Part shown: positions 38,098 through 48,113 of the stretch, piece by piece
Numbering within the stretch: the first letter of the stretch is position 1
Layout of the letters: the number at the start of each line of letters is the position of its first letter
Assembly: GCF_024722015.1 (NCBI RefSeq)
Contig: NZ_JANQBD010000001.1
Location: 434,001 to 498,000, forward strand
DNA length: 64,000 bases
DNA from: Paenibacillus radicis (ex Xue et al. 2023)
GTDB lineage: Bacteria; Bacillota; Bacilli; Paenibacillales; NBRC-103111
Direction: 5' to 3'
Program-made: the position numbers and the translations under genes
The notes under the pieces: generated by a model
Database searches by the model: none
Told to the model about the DNA's origin: nothing
What the model saw: the letters and a program-made list of their open reading frames with translations, nothing else

Positions 38098-39069
38098 TTA
38101 CCATAAGCTGGTATCATTCACCTTTCGGGCGATGCGATTGACCGCTATGATCAGAATAACTCCAATGATGGATTTGAATAGACCAATGGCAGCAGCGTAA
38201 GAAAAGTTCGGCATACCGGAAATGATGCCCACTTTATAAACATACGTATCAATGACTTCCGATGTCGATACATTGAGTGGATTTTGCAGCAGCAGCACCT
38301 TTTGAAACCCGATATTCATGATACGGCCGACATCCATAATAAGCAGGATAACGATCGTCGGTAAAATCCCGGGAATGTCGATATGCCATATCCGTCTCAG
38401 CTTGTTAGCCCCATCCATCCGGGCAGCCTCATGAAGCTGCGGGTCGATTCCTGATAAAGCCGCCAAATAAATGATAGAGCCCCAACCAGCTTGCTGCCAC
38501 ACTCCAGAGAACACATAGATGGATTTGAAATATTCAGGAGTTCCCAAGAAGTTGATCCGTTCTCCACCTAATGCCACAATCATTGTGTTGACAAGACCTT
38601 CACGTGAGAGCAGCTGCACGATAATGCCAGCAATAACTACGATTGAAATAAAATGAGGCGCGTAGGTCGTCATTTGCAGCAGCTTTTTAAACCTTTTACT
38701 CGGTAAATAATTAATACATAACGCCAAAATGATCGGGGCGGGGAATCCGACAACAAGGTTATAAACGCTCAACGTCAGTGTATTTTTCAACACATTCCAG
38801 AAATCATACGAGTTGAAAAATCGTTGGAAATGTGCGAGCCCCACCCACTTGCTGTTAAAAACGCCCTGGACCACATTATAATTTTTAAATGCGATGACAA
38901 GACCTGTCATGGGAACATAATGGAATACAATTACATATACAAACGGGATTAAGAGCAGCGAATAGAGCTGCCAATTCTCCCTGATCTTTTTCAACTTTTT
39001 GAGCCTGCTATTAGCTGAAGCAGGGACATTGGCGGAAGGATGCAATTGGGTTTTAGCTTGATTCAACAT
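38098..39069 (-). CDS. Sugar ABC transporter permease, LplB/YteP type (CUT1)
   Basis: A 323-residue membrane protein with the family opening NWQLYSLLLIPFVYVIVFHYVPMTGLVIAFKNYN, six helices, the EAA loop QLHEAARMDGANKLRRIWHIDIPG and the C-terminus NRIARKVNDTSLW. Partner of the LplC-type permease for oligosaccharide import; follows the binding-protein gene by about 100 nt. AAAGGAGAGG precedes the ATG. Confidence 0.9.
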   Translation of the reverse strand: MLNQAKTQLHPSANVPASANSRLKKLKKIRENWQLYSLLLIPFVYVIVFHYVPMTGLVIAFKNYNVVQGVFNSKWVGLAHFQRFFNSYDFWNVLKNTLTLSVYNLVVGFPAPIILALCINYLPSKRFKKLLQMTTYAPHFISIVVIAGIIVQLLSREGLVNTMIVALGGERINFLGTPEYFKSIYVFSGVWQQAGWGSIIYLAALSGIDPQLHEAARMDGANKLRRIWHIDIPGILPTIVILLIMDVGRIMNIGFQKVLLLQNPLNVSTSEVIDTYVYKVGIISGMPNFSYAAAIGLFKSIIGVILIIAVNRIARKVNDTSLW

Positions 39070-39173
39070 TCGGAATCCTCTCCTTTGGGTAATTCTCCGA
39101 AGATCACAAAGTAAGATTAACGATGCAATCCCCGGAGTCGGAGGCCCTGCTCATTCATTGTGAGGAAGCCGGA

Positions 39174-40844
39174 TTACTTTTTGATTTTCGAATAATTTTC
39201 ACGCATGATTTTTAAATATTGCTGCAATCCTGCATTGTCCAGTTCCTGAGTGTATTTACCCCAATCCTTTTCAATATCCAGGGAACCCGTAACGAATTTG
39301 AGCATAAAATCTTGTACGACTGTCGTAATGTTCTTTTGGATATCGCCGAACTTCGCCAGGTCTTCTTCTTTGAAGAACATATGAGGAACCTGCATTTCCG
39401 CCTTGGAAAACGGTTTGTACAGCTCCTTGGTGTTCGCCTGCAGCCTGACTTCCGTTTCCGCTTCCGGTGTGGCAGCCAAGGACATGCGGAAAGCTTCATC
39501 CTGGTATCGAGGGGCTGTTTGCGTCCAGCGGTTATTATTTTTTGTGCCGAACGGCATGATCATATGATAAGTAGCCGGTCTTCCGTCTATCCCTTTCATG
39601 CCGGCATCCGGCTTTTTCCAACCGACGCCTTCCTGCCCCAGATAATCGCTCCAGCCTTCATTAAGCTTGGCATGCTCATCGAAAAACCAATCGATCCAAC
39701 GCATGCTCGCTTCCGGATTTTTATTGTTTCTTGTTATAACAAACGCTCCTGCGCTTGGAACATGTCCTCTATCGAACCCGAAGAATTGACCGTTCGGACC
39801 CTTTAATACCGGAACGGCAACATAATCCTTATACCGGCCGCTTGGTCCATTATCAATGGTCATGTTGCCCCAATACAGCGCGGTTCCCGCTCCAAGTCTT
39901 GAGCCCGCAGGATCTTCGGCCAGGGCAGTCAACGCTTTGCGGTCTTGAATGAATGCATCTGGCTGCAGCAAACCGTCCTGCACGAGCTTCCGTATGTATT
40001 TAAGCCCTTCTTTGTAGCCCGGCTTATCAGCTGCAAATTCAACCTGCCCTTTGTCGACCATTAAGTAACTCGTTTTGTCGTAATATATGAAAGACTGCAT
40101 AATGAAGCTTTCCGGCTCATTATTCGAATTAGTCGTTCCGTTCGCCCCTGACAACGGGATTTCATCTGCCTTCCCATTGCCATTCGGGTCTTTAGTCTTA
40201 AATGCCAACAGCACATTATAAAGCTCCTCTGTTGTCGTTGGGATTTGTAAGCCAAGCTTGTCAAGCCAAGGCTTATAAATAAACATCTTCTTGGGCATTG
40301 TCGCATGAAATGTTTCCCCTACGTTCGGAATCGAATAGATCTTTCCGTCCGGCGTGTACATATATTGATCAAGCCATGGCGAATTTTTCATCATTTTCTT
40401 CACATTAGGCGCATACTTCTCAATCAAATCATTGAGTGGCATAAACAATCCTTGGCTTCCATAAGCGACCAACTGGCTATCCGTAATGCCTGCAGACATG
40501 AATACCTCGGGGAGATCCCCTCCGGCCAGCTTCACTTGAAGCTTCTCCGCCGCCGCAGACTTCGGCACAACCTCCCACTCTACATGAACATTTGTTTTGC
40601 TTTCATACCATTTCGTAAAATCATTGGTTTCCAGGTTTTCAACGTTTACATCCTGCTGAGTAAATACTTTCAGATTGATCTTTTCATCTGAAATCGGATA
40701 CGTTCCAACAGGATTAATTTTCGCTCCGTTGTTCTCTTTGGCACCACTGTTAGTGCCATCCTTCGTTCCATTGCAAGCGCTTAAGACCACAGACATACTG
40801 AGTACCAAACAAAATGACGATACAAGTAGTTTTTTCCTTTTCAT
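39174..40844 (-). CDS. Extracellular sugar-binding lipoprotein (LplA-type)
   Basis: A 556-residue lipoprotein: lipobox LSAC (Cys24), then a family-1 binding domain (AGGDLPEVFMSAGITDSQLVAYGSQGLFMPLNDLIEKYAPN, KDPNGNGKADEIPLSGA). The DPNGNGKADE element matches the calcium-loop-like feature of this subfamily. It captures oligosaccharides for the two following permeases. First gene of the GH97 operon, behind a good promoter at 40891-40919. Confidence 0.9.
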   Translation of the reverse strand: MKRKKLLVSSFCLVLSMSVVLSACNGTKDGTNSGAKENNGAKINPVGTYPISDEKINLKVFTQQDVNVENLETNDFTKWYESKTNVHVEWEVVPKSAAAEKLQVKLAGGDLPEVFMSAGITDSQLVAYGSQGLFMPLNDLIEKYAPNVKKMMKNSPWLDQYMYTPDGKIYSIPNVGETFHATMPKKMFIYKPWLDKLGLQIPTTTEELYNVLLAFKTKDPNGNGKADEIPLSGANGTTNSNNEPESFIMQSFIYYDKTSYLMVDKGQVEFAADKPGYKEGLKYIRKLVQDGLLQPDAFIQDRKALTALAEDPAGSRLGAGTALYWGNMTIDNGPSGRYKDYVAVPVLKGPNGQFFGFDRGHVPSAGAFVITRNNKNPEASMRWIDWFFDEHAKLNEGWSDYLGQEGVGWKKPDAGMKGIDGRPATYHMIMPFGTKNNNRWTQTAPRYQDEAFRMSLAATPEAETEVRLQANTKELYKPFSKAEMQVPHMFFKEEDLAKFGDIQKNITTVVQDFMLKFVTGSLDIEKDWGKYTQELDNAGLQQYLKIMRENYSKIKK

Positions 40845-40890
40845 CGGCCATACTCCCTTTTTAAAACTTTATCTTACTGCTCTCTCTATT

Positions 40891-40919
40891 ATTATCAGCC
40901 AATGCCGACTAGCTCACAA
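40891..40919 (-). promoter_or_regulatory. SigA-type promoter of the GH97 transport operon
   Basis: On the minus strand TTGTGA (40914-40919), a 17-bp spacer and GATAAT (40891-40896) form a good promoter, with the ATG of the binding protein 46 nt further on. No repeat resembling an AraC-type activator site was found next to it. Confidence 0.6.
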
Positions 40920-40987
40920 CAAGGCAATAGGATTAAAACCATAGTGATTTTTAGATGATTCCCTGGTTGCAGCCTAGCGATCCCCAC

Positions 40988-41273
40988 GCAATTATCAGGA
41001 AATTGTCACGTTATTTTCTCCCAAAAATAGCATTCCAGCCCTATAACTGGAATTTCTCACGCTAATTCTAAGGATTTTGGCTCATCTCATCCCTATCATC
41101 TCTATTAGCAGGAGTTTTTCCAGTTAGATTGCTTTCAAACGATATCCAGGCTGGATTAACGGGAGGATTTCCATCTATCGTCTTTCTTTTCGCAGCCGTA
41201 AGAGTATCCTAGTCTCCTTTACAATGAAAGAAACTTTGAGCATCTGTTCTCGCTCCATGACTTAAGCAACATT
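40988..41273 (-). repeat. Dispersed ~286-bp intergenic repeat, copy 2
   Basis: The reverse complement aligns end to end with 8563-8849 at nearly equal length. The internal inverted repeat TAACTGGAA/TTCCAGTTA is perfect here. It fills most of the gap between the terminator of the two-component operon and the promoter of the transport operon. Confidence 0.75.
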
Positions 41274-41331
41274 AGAAAGGGTATCCCCACTTTAGTGTGT
41301 AAAGTAAAGCACTTAAACTTTCTTATACGTC

Positions 41332-41357
41332 AAAAAAAATCGGGAGCACACCCGATT
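41332..41357 (-). terminator. Terminator of the two-component operon
   Basis: On the minus strand AATCGGG, loop TGTGCT and CCCGATT are followed by a run of eight T in total. It lies 26 nt after the stop at 41383. Confidence 0.88.
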
Positions 41358-41382
41358 CCTGAAGCACTTCTGACGAAAATGT

Positions 41383-42483
41383 TTATTCCACATTCAACTC
41401 AACCAGACGCCTGTACTCTTTGGGGGTCACCCCAAAGTATTCTTTAAACAGCTTGGAGAAATGCTCGCTATTCTCATAACCGACCCGGTTGGCAATTTGG
41501 TAAATTTTAAGCTGTTGGTCCAGCAGCATGAGCTTGGCCTGATTCATCCGAACCTCGACCAAATAATTCCATATCGTTATCCCTGTGCTTTGCTTGAACA
41601 ATACGGTCAAATAAGATCTGCTCATCGGGATCAGGTCCGCAAGCTCCTCCAGATTGATTTTTTCCGCATAATGCTCATCAATATATTGTTTCACGGAACC
41701 GACAACCTTAGCGTTCTCTTGAACGGCGCCGCCCTTCACCATCTCGAATAAATCCAATATACCTCTCTCCAAGCGCATGACTGCACTTAGCCGAAAGTAA
41801 AATCGGGCATCTTCATGATGCAGAACTAACGATTCAAAGCCCAACTCACTGTCGCTGACAGCTGACATTGTGGGCTGTCCCAGCTTCACCTCCGCTGCCA
41901 CCATCTGAATCCATGTGTAAGACAGGGCCTCCAACAAATACAAGGCACCTTGACTCCACTCCTCCATACTATTGAGTGTATCTGCCACCAGCAGCGGATA
42001 TTTGGTGAACTGACGTGTTACAATCAAATCTTTCCAACGGCTCATGAGAGCTTGTGATTCGTGAATCCTCTTGGCCATCACATGATAAGCTCGATCTTTG
42101 CGTCGTTGATCAATCTGATGGCATGCATGATCCAGCGATTCGCTCAGAATTTCACGCTCAATCGGCTTTAGAATATAATCGGTGACACCCAGCTGGATAG
42201 CTCGTTGAGCATATTGAAAATCGTCATAGCTGGACATAATGATACACTGCATCCAAGGGTATCTTTGCTCAAGCAGCGGAATCATCGTCAATCCATCCAT
42301 AATGGGCATACGAATGTCCGTTATGCAAATGTCTGCATAATTACTTTCCAGCCACTTGAGCCCCTCAGCCCCATTGGAAGCCTCACCACAAATCTGCATG
42401 GTTTCATCGCCCAGTTGCTCTACCTTCGCGATAACGCCCGCACGAATGTGCTGCTCATCGTCGATAACTAATATACGTTTCAC
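41383..42483 (-). CDS. Response regulator, YesN type (receiver plus AraC HTH)
   Basis: 366 residues from GTG 42483, with AAGGGGGAG seven bases upstream; the open frame extends further upstream through that site. The receiver domain (1-120) has LVIDDEQ acidic residues and phospho-acceptor aspartate in CITDIRMPIMDG. The middle linker is unassigned. The C-terminal double AraC helix-turn-helix (about 265-362) reads NLEELADLIPMSRSYLTVLFKQSTG and ANRVGYENSEHFSKLFKEYFGVTPKEYR. Partner of the kinase 13 nt upstream, and likely activator of the adjacent GH97 transport operon. Confidence 0.92.
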   Translation of the reverse strand: MKRILVIDDEQHIRAGVIAKVEQLGDETMQICGEASNGAEGLKWLESNYADICITDIRMPIMDGLTMIPLLEQRYPWMQCIIMSSYDDFQYAQRAIQLGVTDYILKPIEREILSESLDHACHQIDQRRKDRAYHVMAKRIHESQALMSRWKDLIVTRQFTKYPLLVADTLNSMEEWSQGALYLLEALSYTWIQMVAAEVKLGQPTMSAVSDSELGFESLVLHHEDARFYFRLSAVMRLERGILDLFEMVKGGAVQENAKVVGSVKQYIDEHYAEKINLEELADLIPMSRSYLTVLFKQSTGITIWNYLVEVRMNQAKLMLLDQQLKIYQIANRVGYENSEHFSKLFKEYFGVTPKEYRRLVELNVE

Positions 42484-42496
42484 AGAATGCTCCCCC

Positions 42497-44299
42497 TTAC
42501 TGCTGTTGATCGCTTTTGATATAAGGAAATACAATTTGCACATAAGCCCCGCCCGAACTATTATTACCTATGGTCAGCCCCGCTTCTGCAGAAGTATACA
42601 GGGTTGATAAGCGGTATTGGATATTCAGCAGACCTATTCTTTGAAAATTGCTTGACTGGAAATTTTTTCTCTGCAGCTCACCCGTCAGACTGTGCAATCG
42701 TTCCTCATCAAATCCTTTTCCATTATCGGATATGATCACTTCGACATGCCGATCCTCCACATTCCGAATAGAAATGGAAAGGTCAATGGATTGACCCGTA
42801 GTTTCCAGACCGTGTTTAAGAGCATTTTCGGCCAATGGCTGTAAAATAACCTTTAAGCATTCCGCATCCCGACATGACTCATTCATCTCCAGATTATAAG
42901 TAAACTGTCCCCGATAACGAATGCGTATGATATGGAGGTACCGCCGCAAATGCCCAACCTCATCGTTTATGGTAATACCTGCTTGCTTATTGTTGGCAAT
43001 ATATCTGAACATATGGGCAAGTGAGATTGTGATTTCCTCGATGTCCCGATGCTGGATCTGCGAAGCCATTGAGTTAATGATTTCGAGTGTATTGTACAAG
43101 AAATGGGCGTCTATCTGGGATTGCAGAGAAAAGAGAACGGATTGCTGCTCTGCAAGCTTCGACTCCGCAAGTCGTTTGATCTGATCCTGCAAATCCTCCA
43201 GCATCGTATTATACGATTGCGCCAAATGGGTTATTTCATCCTGGCCCTCCACGGGTACGGGAACGTTAAATTTTCCTAACCCCGTTTGTTTCATCGACTG
43301 CTTCATTTTGGTTAGCCTGCGTGTGATCGAGAACGAAGCAAAGACGATCAAAGCTACCGAAAGTAACAAGCAAATAATCGTAGTAGCCAGCATCACATTA
43401 CGAATCTTAAAAATGCTTTGAGCGATCTCATCGTACTGTAAAATAATGACTGATTTCCAATCCGTATTCGCTACCGGATCATAGATAACGATTTCCTTGG
43501 TATCATCCAATACGAAAGCTCCCTCAGCAGAATCCTGGATCCGTTCTGTCATCGCCTGATTGAGCGGAGATAAGAACAGGTCCTTGTTAGGATGCGCTAC
43601 AATCGTTCCGCTCGAATCCACAATAAGTCCTGTACCGTTGTCGCCCAAATGCATTTCATTCAATATGCTCTGGAGCAGATCCGGACGAATATCAATTTTT
43701 ACATAAGTGGCCCCTTTAAATCCGAAACGTTTAATGAGTGATACGACCGGAATCGTAATAGGGTTAAGCCTGGAATCCATGTAGCTGTGGCTTTCTTCCA
43801 CATGATAGCTTATATTTCCCACTACCGGAATTTCCCCAAACCAAGGCTCGTTTCTCATCGAATATCCGATGCGCTGTGCCCATTCAGGAGAAAAGAACGT
43901 CTGGTTTTCATTTATATTATAGTGACTAATCGATACAATCTCCGGATGAACATTAGCAAAGGGCTGGAGTTGATCCTTTTGAAGAATGGAATAAGGTACT
44001 AGTGACTCCACTTTCTTGTTAATGCTTAGGTTGGTCCATGTAGTCATTTCCTGGCTTGTTCCCAGCGTCATGAGGAATCGCTCATATTCTTGTAAATAAC
44101 GGCCCAGGTTCAAGTTAGCTTGCTTCAATACAAGCCCGCTCAACCTGACTTCATCCCGTTCGATAACAGTCGTTACTTCCTTATTGACGAATAAACCTAT
44201 CACTACAGAATTGCATAAAATGATAGCAGCAAATACGGAAACTAACTTCCATTTCAAGCTGGATCTCCAATTCGCTGTCCATCGTTGATATAGCTGCAA
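42497..44299 (-). CDS. Sensor histidine kinase, YesM type
   Basis: 600 residues from TTG 44299 with GGGGAGG eight bases upstream. Membrane helix (about 18-40), extracellular dCache-like sensor (about 45-285), second helix (about 290-315), HAMP (about 318-370), His-kinase domain with phospho-acceptor in SQIDAHFLYNTLEIIN, and ATPase N-box/G-box (LQPLAENALKHGLE, ISDNGKGFDEE). Senses an outside signal, probably oligosaccharide or its binding protein, and phosphorylates the YesN-type partner. Confidence 0.92.
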   Translation of the reverse strand: MQLYQRWTANWRSSLKWKLVSVFAAIILCNSVVIGLFVNKEVTTVIERDEVRLSGLVLKQANLNLGRYLQEYERFLMTLGTSQEMTTWTNLSINKKVESLVPYSILQKDQLQPFANVHPEIVSISHYNINENQTFFSPEWAQRIGYSMRNEPWFGEIPVVGNISYHVEESHSYMDSRLNPITIPVVSLIKRFGFKGATYVKIDIRPDLLQSILNEMHLGDNGTGLIVDSSGTIVAHPNKDLFLSPLNQAMTERIQDSAEGAFVLDDTKEIVIYDPVANTDWKSVIILQYDEIAQSIFKIRNVMLATTIICLLLSVALIVFASFSITRRLTKMKQSMKQTGLGKFNVPVPVEGQDEITHLAQSYNTMLEDLQDQIKRLAESKLAEQQSVLFSLQSQIDAHFLYNTLEIINSMASQIQHRDIEEITISLAHMFRYIANNKQAGITINDEVGHLRRYLHIIRIRYRGQFTYNLEMNESCRDAECLKVILQPLAENALKHGLETTGQSIDLSISIRNVEDRHVEVIISDNGKGFDEERLHSLTGELQRKNFQSSNFQRIGLLNIQYRLSTLYTSAEAGLTIGNNSSGGAYVQIVFPYIKSDQQQ

Positions 44300-44447
44300 T
44301 ACATCTACCTCCCCTGCCAGATGAACAGTTTAAATTATCATCGTTTCTTGGGAGTTTGGCAATAGCCGACCCTGTAAAGACTTGTCCTTTAACCGTTCTC
44401 ATGAGACAATTAGAAGAAGTCATCGGGGTAGATTTAGGAGGGGTTCT

Positions 44448-44939
44448 ATGGTACATGGTTATCAAGAGAAGCGAGACCTGGAGCGTACGGCGGTAAAAAT
44501 TTTCATCCAGATCTATAACCAAAACCATGATAAAAAGCTTAGGTTGCTGTACCAGCGGGAGCGCCCGGATGCAGTGCTGCAGGATTCGTACCATAGAAAA
44601 ATGGGGGTGGAGATCACCCATTTATTTTATGATTCGGAAGAAGCCAAGATGCTGTTAGGCCGTTCCAAGGAAAGCGTCCACAGCCTTGAGGTTATTGAGA
44701 TGTTAATCGAGGAATTAAACAAAAGGATCCAAACGAAGGAAATCAAAATAGATAAGTACTCCACCACTTACCCTATTGCGCTAATTATTAGAAATGCTTC
44801 CCCAGCCTTCGGAATGTCAGATATATTGCGTGCTAAAGAATTGATCTATAAACCTCAAGGAAAGTTCACCCATATATGGTTTATTTCTCGAGATGGAACG
44901 GATGAATGGTTGATGAAGGATTTGCATGAGCTTTGCTAG
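44448..44939 (+). CDS. Hypothetical protein, possible PD-(D/E)xK nuclease-fold
   Basis: 163 residues from ATG 44448, which has TAGGAGGGG upstream; the open frame extends back to 44382 without a ribosome site. I do not recognise the family securely. RERPDAVLQDSYHRKMGVEITHLFYD has the spacing of a PD-(D/E)xK nuclease core (RPD then VEIT), but the usual lysine is threonine, so activity is uncertain. It is the only plus-strand gene in this part. Its last 59 nt overlap the end of the convergent RND exporter gene. Confidence 0.6.
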   Translation: MVHGYQEKRDLERTAVKIFIQIYNQNHDKKLRLLYQRERPDAVLQDSYHRKMGVEITHLFYDSEEAKMLLGRSKESVHSLEVIEMLIEELNKRIQTKEIKIDKYSTTYPIALIIRNASPAFGMSDILRAKELIYKPQGKFTHIWFISRDGTDEWLMKDLHELC

Positions 44940-47900
44940 CTGGGGCAAACTTATTTTTAAATACGTAGATAAGCTCGTAAATAATTGGCACGATAACCAG
45001 CGTAAGAAGCGTGGAGGTCGTAAGCCCTCCAATAACTACCACAGCCAATCCTTTGGAAATTAACGTCCCTTTGGAAAAACCAAGAGCAAGCGGCATCAAA
45101 GCTAAAATAGTCGCTCCTGCCGTCATAATAATCGGCCTCAATCTCGTCATTCCTGCTTCCACCAGCGAATCATGGACTGAGTGCCCCTGCTCTATAAGCT
45201 GCTGAACACGATCAATTAGCACAATTGCATTAGTTACGACGATACCGATCAGCATCAAGAATCCTATCATTGATGTTATATTGAGTGATTCCCCAGTAAC
45301 GAGCAGACCCAACAGACCCCCAATAGCTGCCAGGGGCAGGGAAAATAAGATGGCGAACGGAGCGCTGGCATTGCCGAAGGCAAGCACCATAACCAGGTAG
45401 ACAATAAAGATGGATGCTGCCATGGCTGCGTACATTTGCGAGAAGCTATTGTCGATATCATCGGCGACCCCCTTCACCTCACGGCCTACACCTGGGGGGA
45501 GATCCAGCTTTCCTAGCTCCATTGAAATTTTATTGCTTACGCCGCCTTTATCCTTGCTGTCGATTTTGGCAGTCACCTTCAACACCTGCTTTTGCGCTTC
45601 GCGACTTATTACAACCGGTGCATCGATTAGTTTGACCTTGGCAATTTCATTAAGTTGAATAGTTTGGCCCGTCTGTGACTTCATAAGCAGCGTTCCCAGC
45701 TTGTCAACGGAATTTTTATACCTCGGTTCCAGCATCACCTTTGTCGCATAGGTTACATTATCGAACTTCAAATCCCCGAGCTTTTCCTCTTTGATCCAGT
45801 TATGCACATTTTCCAGTACTCCGGCGGTTGTGAATCCATAAATACCAGCTTTGTTTTCATCAACTGTAACCTCGACTTCCGATTTGGACTTACTAAGACC
45901 GTCGGTAATATCATAAAGCTCGGGAAACTCCTTCATCTTCTCTCTGACCATCAACACCGCTTGCTGCAGGTAAAGCTGATCGTCCCCTTGCAGTGAGTAA
46001 GAGAAATCGACACCACCGCCGCTGCTCCCCCCGCTTAATAATTTACCTTTTACAGTAGCGCCTTTCGGAAGTAAATTGAGGATCTCAGCTTCATATTTTT
46101 TAACCGCTTCATTGGCATTTGCAGTCTTGGCAACCTTGGTAAACATCGAGGTTCTATAAGCCGTTCGTTCACTGCTGAAGCTGTAGCCAACAAGCGCCTC
46201 ATTGTAGATGAATAAAGGGTTGCCCTCTTGATCCTTGGCCTCTCTGAGCATAGCTTCGATTTCCTTCGATTTGGCATTCATCGTTTCCATCGATGTCTCT
46301 CTCGGCATCTCAATTTGATAAAAAATTTGTCCGTCAGACTCGCCCTCCGGCATAAAGTCCTTAGCAAGCTGCGGAACGATTAGTACCATAGATAGAACAA
46401 ACACGAGACCCGCGATGACCAAAGTTTTGATCCGGTGCTTTAGCGACCCTATCAATGCTCTTTTGTATCGGCTCCCCACCCAGTCAACCTTGGACTCATC
46501 ATGCTGTGGTATTGCACGGTTGTTCATTACCATAAGCTTCGCCAGCATCGGTATAACCGTCAACGCGACCAAAAGTGAGGACAACAAAGCACAACCTAGC
46601 GTAAGCGCAAAGGGGCGAAATACTTCTCCGATCTCCCCGCTGACGAAAGCGATTGGAGCGAAAACCCCGACTGTCGTTATAGTTGAAGAGGTGATAGCTG
46701 CGGAAACCTGCTGAGTTGCCAGCTTGATCACGGATTCATTGCGTTCATGAGCTTTTTGTAATTCGCTGTATATGTTTTCAATAACTACGATACTATCATC
46801 GACGACACGTCCAACCGCTATAGCTAATCCGCCTAATGTCATAATGTTAAGAGAAATACCGAGCGGATTCATGAACAACAAGGTGATGAGGATCGAAAGC
46901 GGAATTGAAACCAATACAATCAAGGTCATTCGCACATTTTTTGAAAACAGGAAAATCATGAGAGAGGCCAACAAGGCACCCAGAATTCCTTCCTGGACCA
47001 TGCCATGAACCGACTCTTTTATTAAAGTAGCGCCATTCAGAACAATATGAAACTCCACTCCGGGCAGCTTCTGCTCCCATTCTGCGATCATACGGTCTAC
47101 TGTGTTGGCAAACTCTACTTCATTCGCTCCTTTTGTTTTGTATAAAATTACGCCAATAGCCGGCTGATCATTCACCCTAGCAATGAAGGTTGACTCACTG
47201 ATCGCTTCTACCTTGGCTAGCTGCTTAAGTAAAAGCGTCCCCCCTTGAGGTAACGATATTTTGAGATTTTCAAGATTATAAAGGGAGTTGAGCTGCCCTC
47301 GAACCCGGACCATATGCGTATTTCCATTAAAATCGACCAAGCCTGCGGGTGTTGAAACTAGAGATGCCTGAATTAAGCCAGTAACCTGAGCCAGTGTAAG
47401 TCCGTAATTATTAATTGCCCCGGCATCCAATTGGATGGTTAACACACTTTCTTGATTTCCAGCGGAGTCAACATGGTCCATCCCGTTAATGGATTCAAAG
47501 CCGGGAAGGATAATATCCTTGTACATCTTATCGAGCTCATTCTGATTCATCCCATCACTTCCATATACGGCCATGTAATATACGGGACTGGAGGCGAAGC
47601 CATCCGTAAGCACCTTGGGCTTTTCCGCGCTTTGAGGCAGACGGACATTGGTGACGATGCTTTCCGCTTCTCTTTTGGCATCCTCCACTTTCTTGCCTTG
47701 CTCGAACTCCAAAACAATGGTTGAGCTATTGTCCTGCGAAGTGGAGGTCAGGCTCTTCAGTCCTTGCAAGCCTGACACGGCTTTTTCGATCGGCTTGGTG
47801 ATTTGTTCCATAATATCCTTAGGCGGAGCCGTATATTGGGCGGTGATGTAAACTCGCGTTGATGAAATATCCGGCATCATCTCAACCTTCAGCGTCGTTG

Positions 47901-47988
47901 CGGCATAACTGCCTCCCCCAAGCAGCAGCAGCATAATGATGAGTATGCCTGCAATGTTTTTCATCGAAAAATCAGTTAACTTGCTCAT
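44881..47988 (-). CDS. RND-family efflux transporter (AcrB/SwrC-like)
   Basis: A 1035-residue inner-membrane protein with the RND layout: helix 1, periplasm-type loop, helices 2-6, second loop, helices 7-12. Typical elements are VEMMPDISSTRVYITAQYTAPPKDIMEQITKPIEKAVSGL, the TM4 stretch GLAIAVGRVVDDSIVVIENI with its essential acidic residues, and GIVVTNAIVLIDRVQQL. In Gram-positive bacteria such proteins export surfactants, lipids or antibiotics (SwrC is the Bacillus example). Downstream of the ECF sigma/anti-sigma genes and a membrane protein gene, so it may be an envelope-stress target. GGAGGAG precedes the ATG. Confidence 0.9.
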   Translation of the reverse strand: MSKLTDFSMKNIAGILIIMLLLLGGGSYAATTLKVEMMPDISSTRVYITAQYTAPPKDIMEQITKPIEKAVSGLQGLKSLTSTSQDNSSTIVLEFEQGKKVEDAKREAESIVTNVRLPQSAEKPKVLTDGFASSPVYYMAVYGSDGMNQNELDKMYKDIILPGFESINGMDHVDSAGNQESVLTIQLDAGAINNYGLTLAQVTGLIQASLVSTPAGLVDFNGNTHMVRVRGQLNSLYNLENLKISLPQGGTLLLKQLAKVEAISESTFIARVNDQPAIGVILYKTKGANEVEFANTVDRMIAEWEQKLPGVEFHIVLNGATLIKESVHGMVQEGILGALLASLMIFLFSKNVRMTLIVLVSIPLSILITLLFMNPLGISLNIMTLGGLAIAVGRVVDDSIVVIENIYSELQKAHERNESVIKLATQQVSAAITSSTITTVGVFAPIAFVSGEIGEVFRPFALTLGCALLSSLLVALTVIPMLAKLMVMNNRAIPQHDESKVDWVGSRYKRALIGSLKHRIKTLVIAGLVFVLSMVLIVPQLAKDFMPEGESDGQIFYQIEMPRETSMETMNAKSKEIEAMLREAKDQEGNPLFIYNEALVGYSFSSERTAYRTSMFTKVAKTANANEAVKKYEAEILNLLPKGATVKGKLLSGGSSGGGVDFSYSLQGDDQLYLQQAVLMVREKMKEFPELYDITDGLSKSKSEVEVTVDENKAGIYGFTTAGVLENVHNWIKEEKLGDLKFDNVTYATKVMLEPRYKNSVDKLGTLLMKSQTGQTIQLNEIAKVKLIDAPVVISREAQKQVLKVTAKIDSKDKGGVSNKISMELGKLDLPPGVGREVKGVADDIDNSFSQMYAAMAASIFIVYLVMVLAFGNASAPFAILFSLPLAAIGGLLGLLVTGESLNITSMIGFLMLIGIVVTNAIVLIDRVQQLIEQGHSVHDSLVEAGMTRLRPIIMTAGATILALMPLALGFSKGTLISKGLAVVVIGGLTTSTLLTLVIVPIIYELIYVFKNKFAPASKAHANPSSTIHPFHLEK

Positions 47989-48113
47989 CCTTTTTACTCC
48001 TCCATAACCCTGCTAGTTAATACAGACACACTCATCTTATCTAAAACATCTGAGGATTAAGTGATGGAATCTCTTAATTTATTCTGAAGAATTGCTGTAG
48101 ATGGACATTGGTT

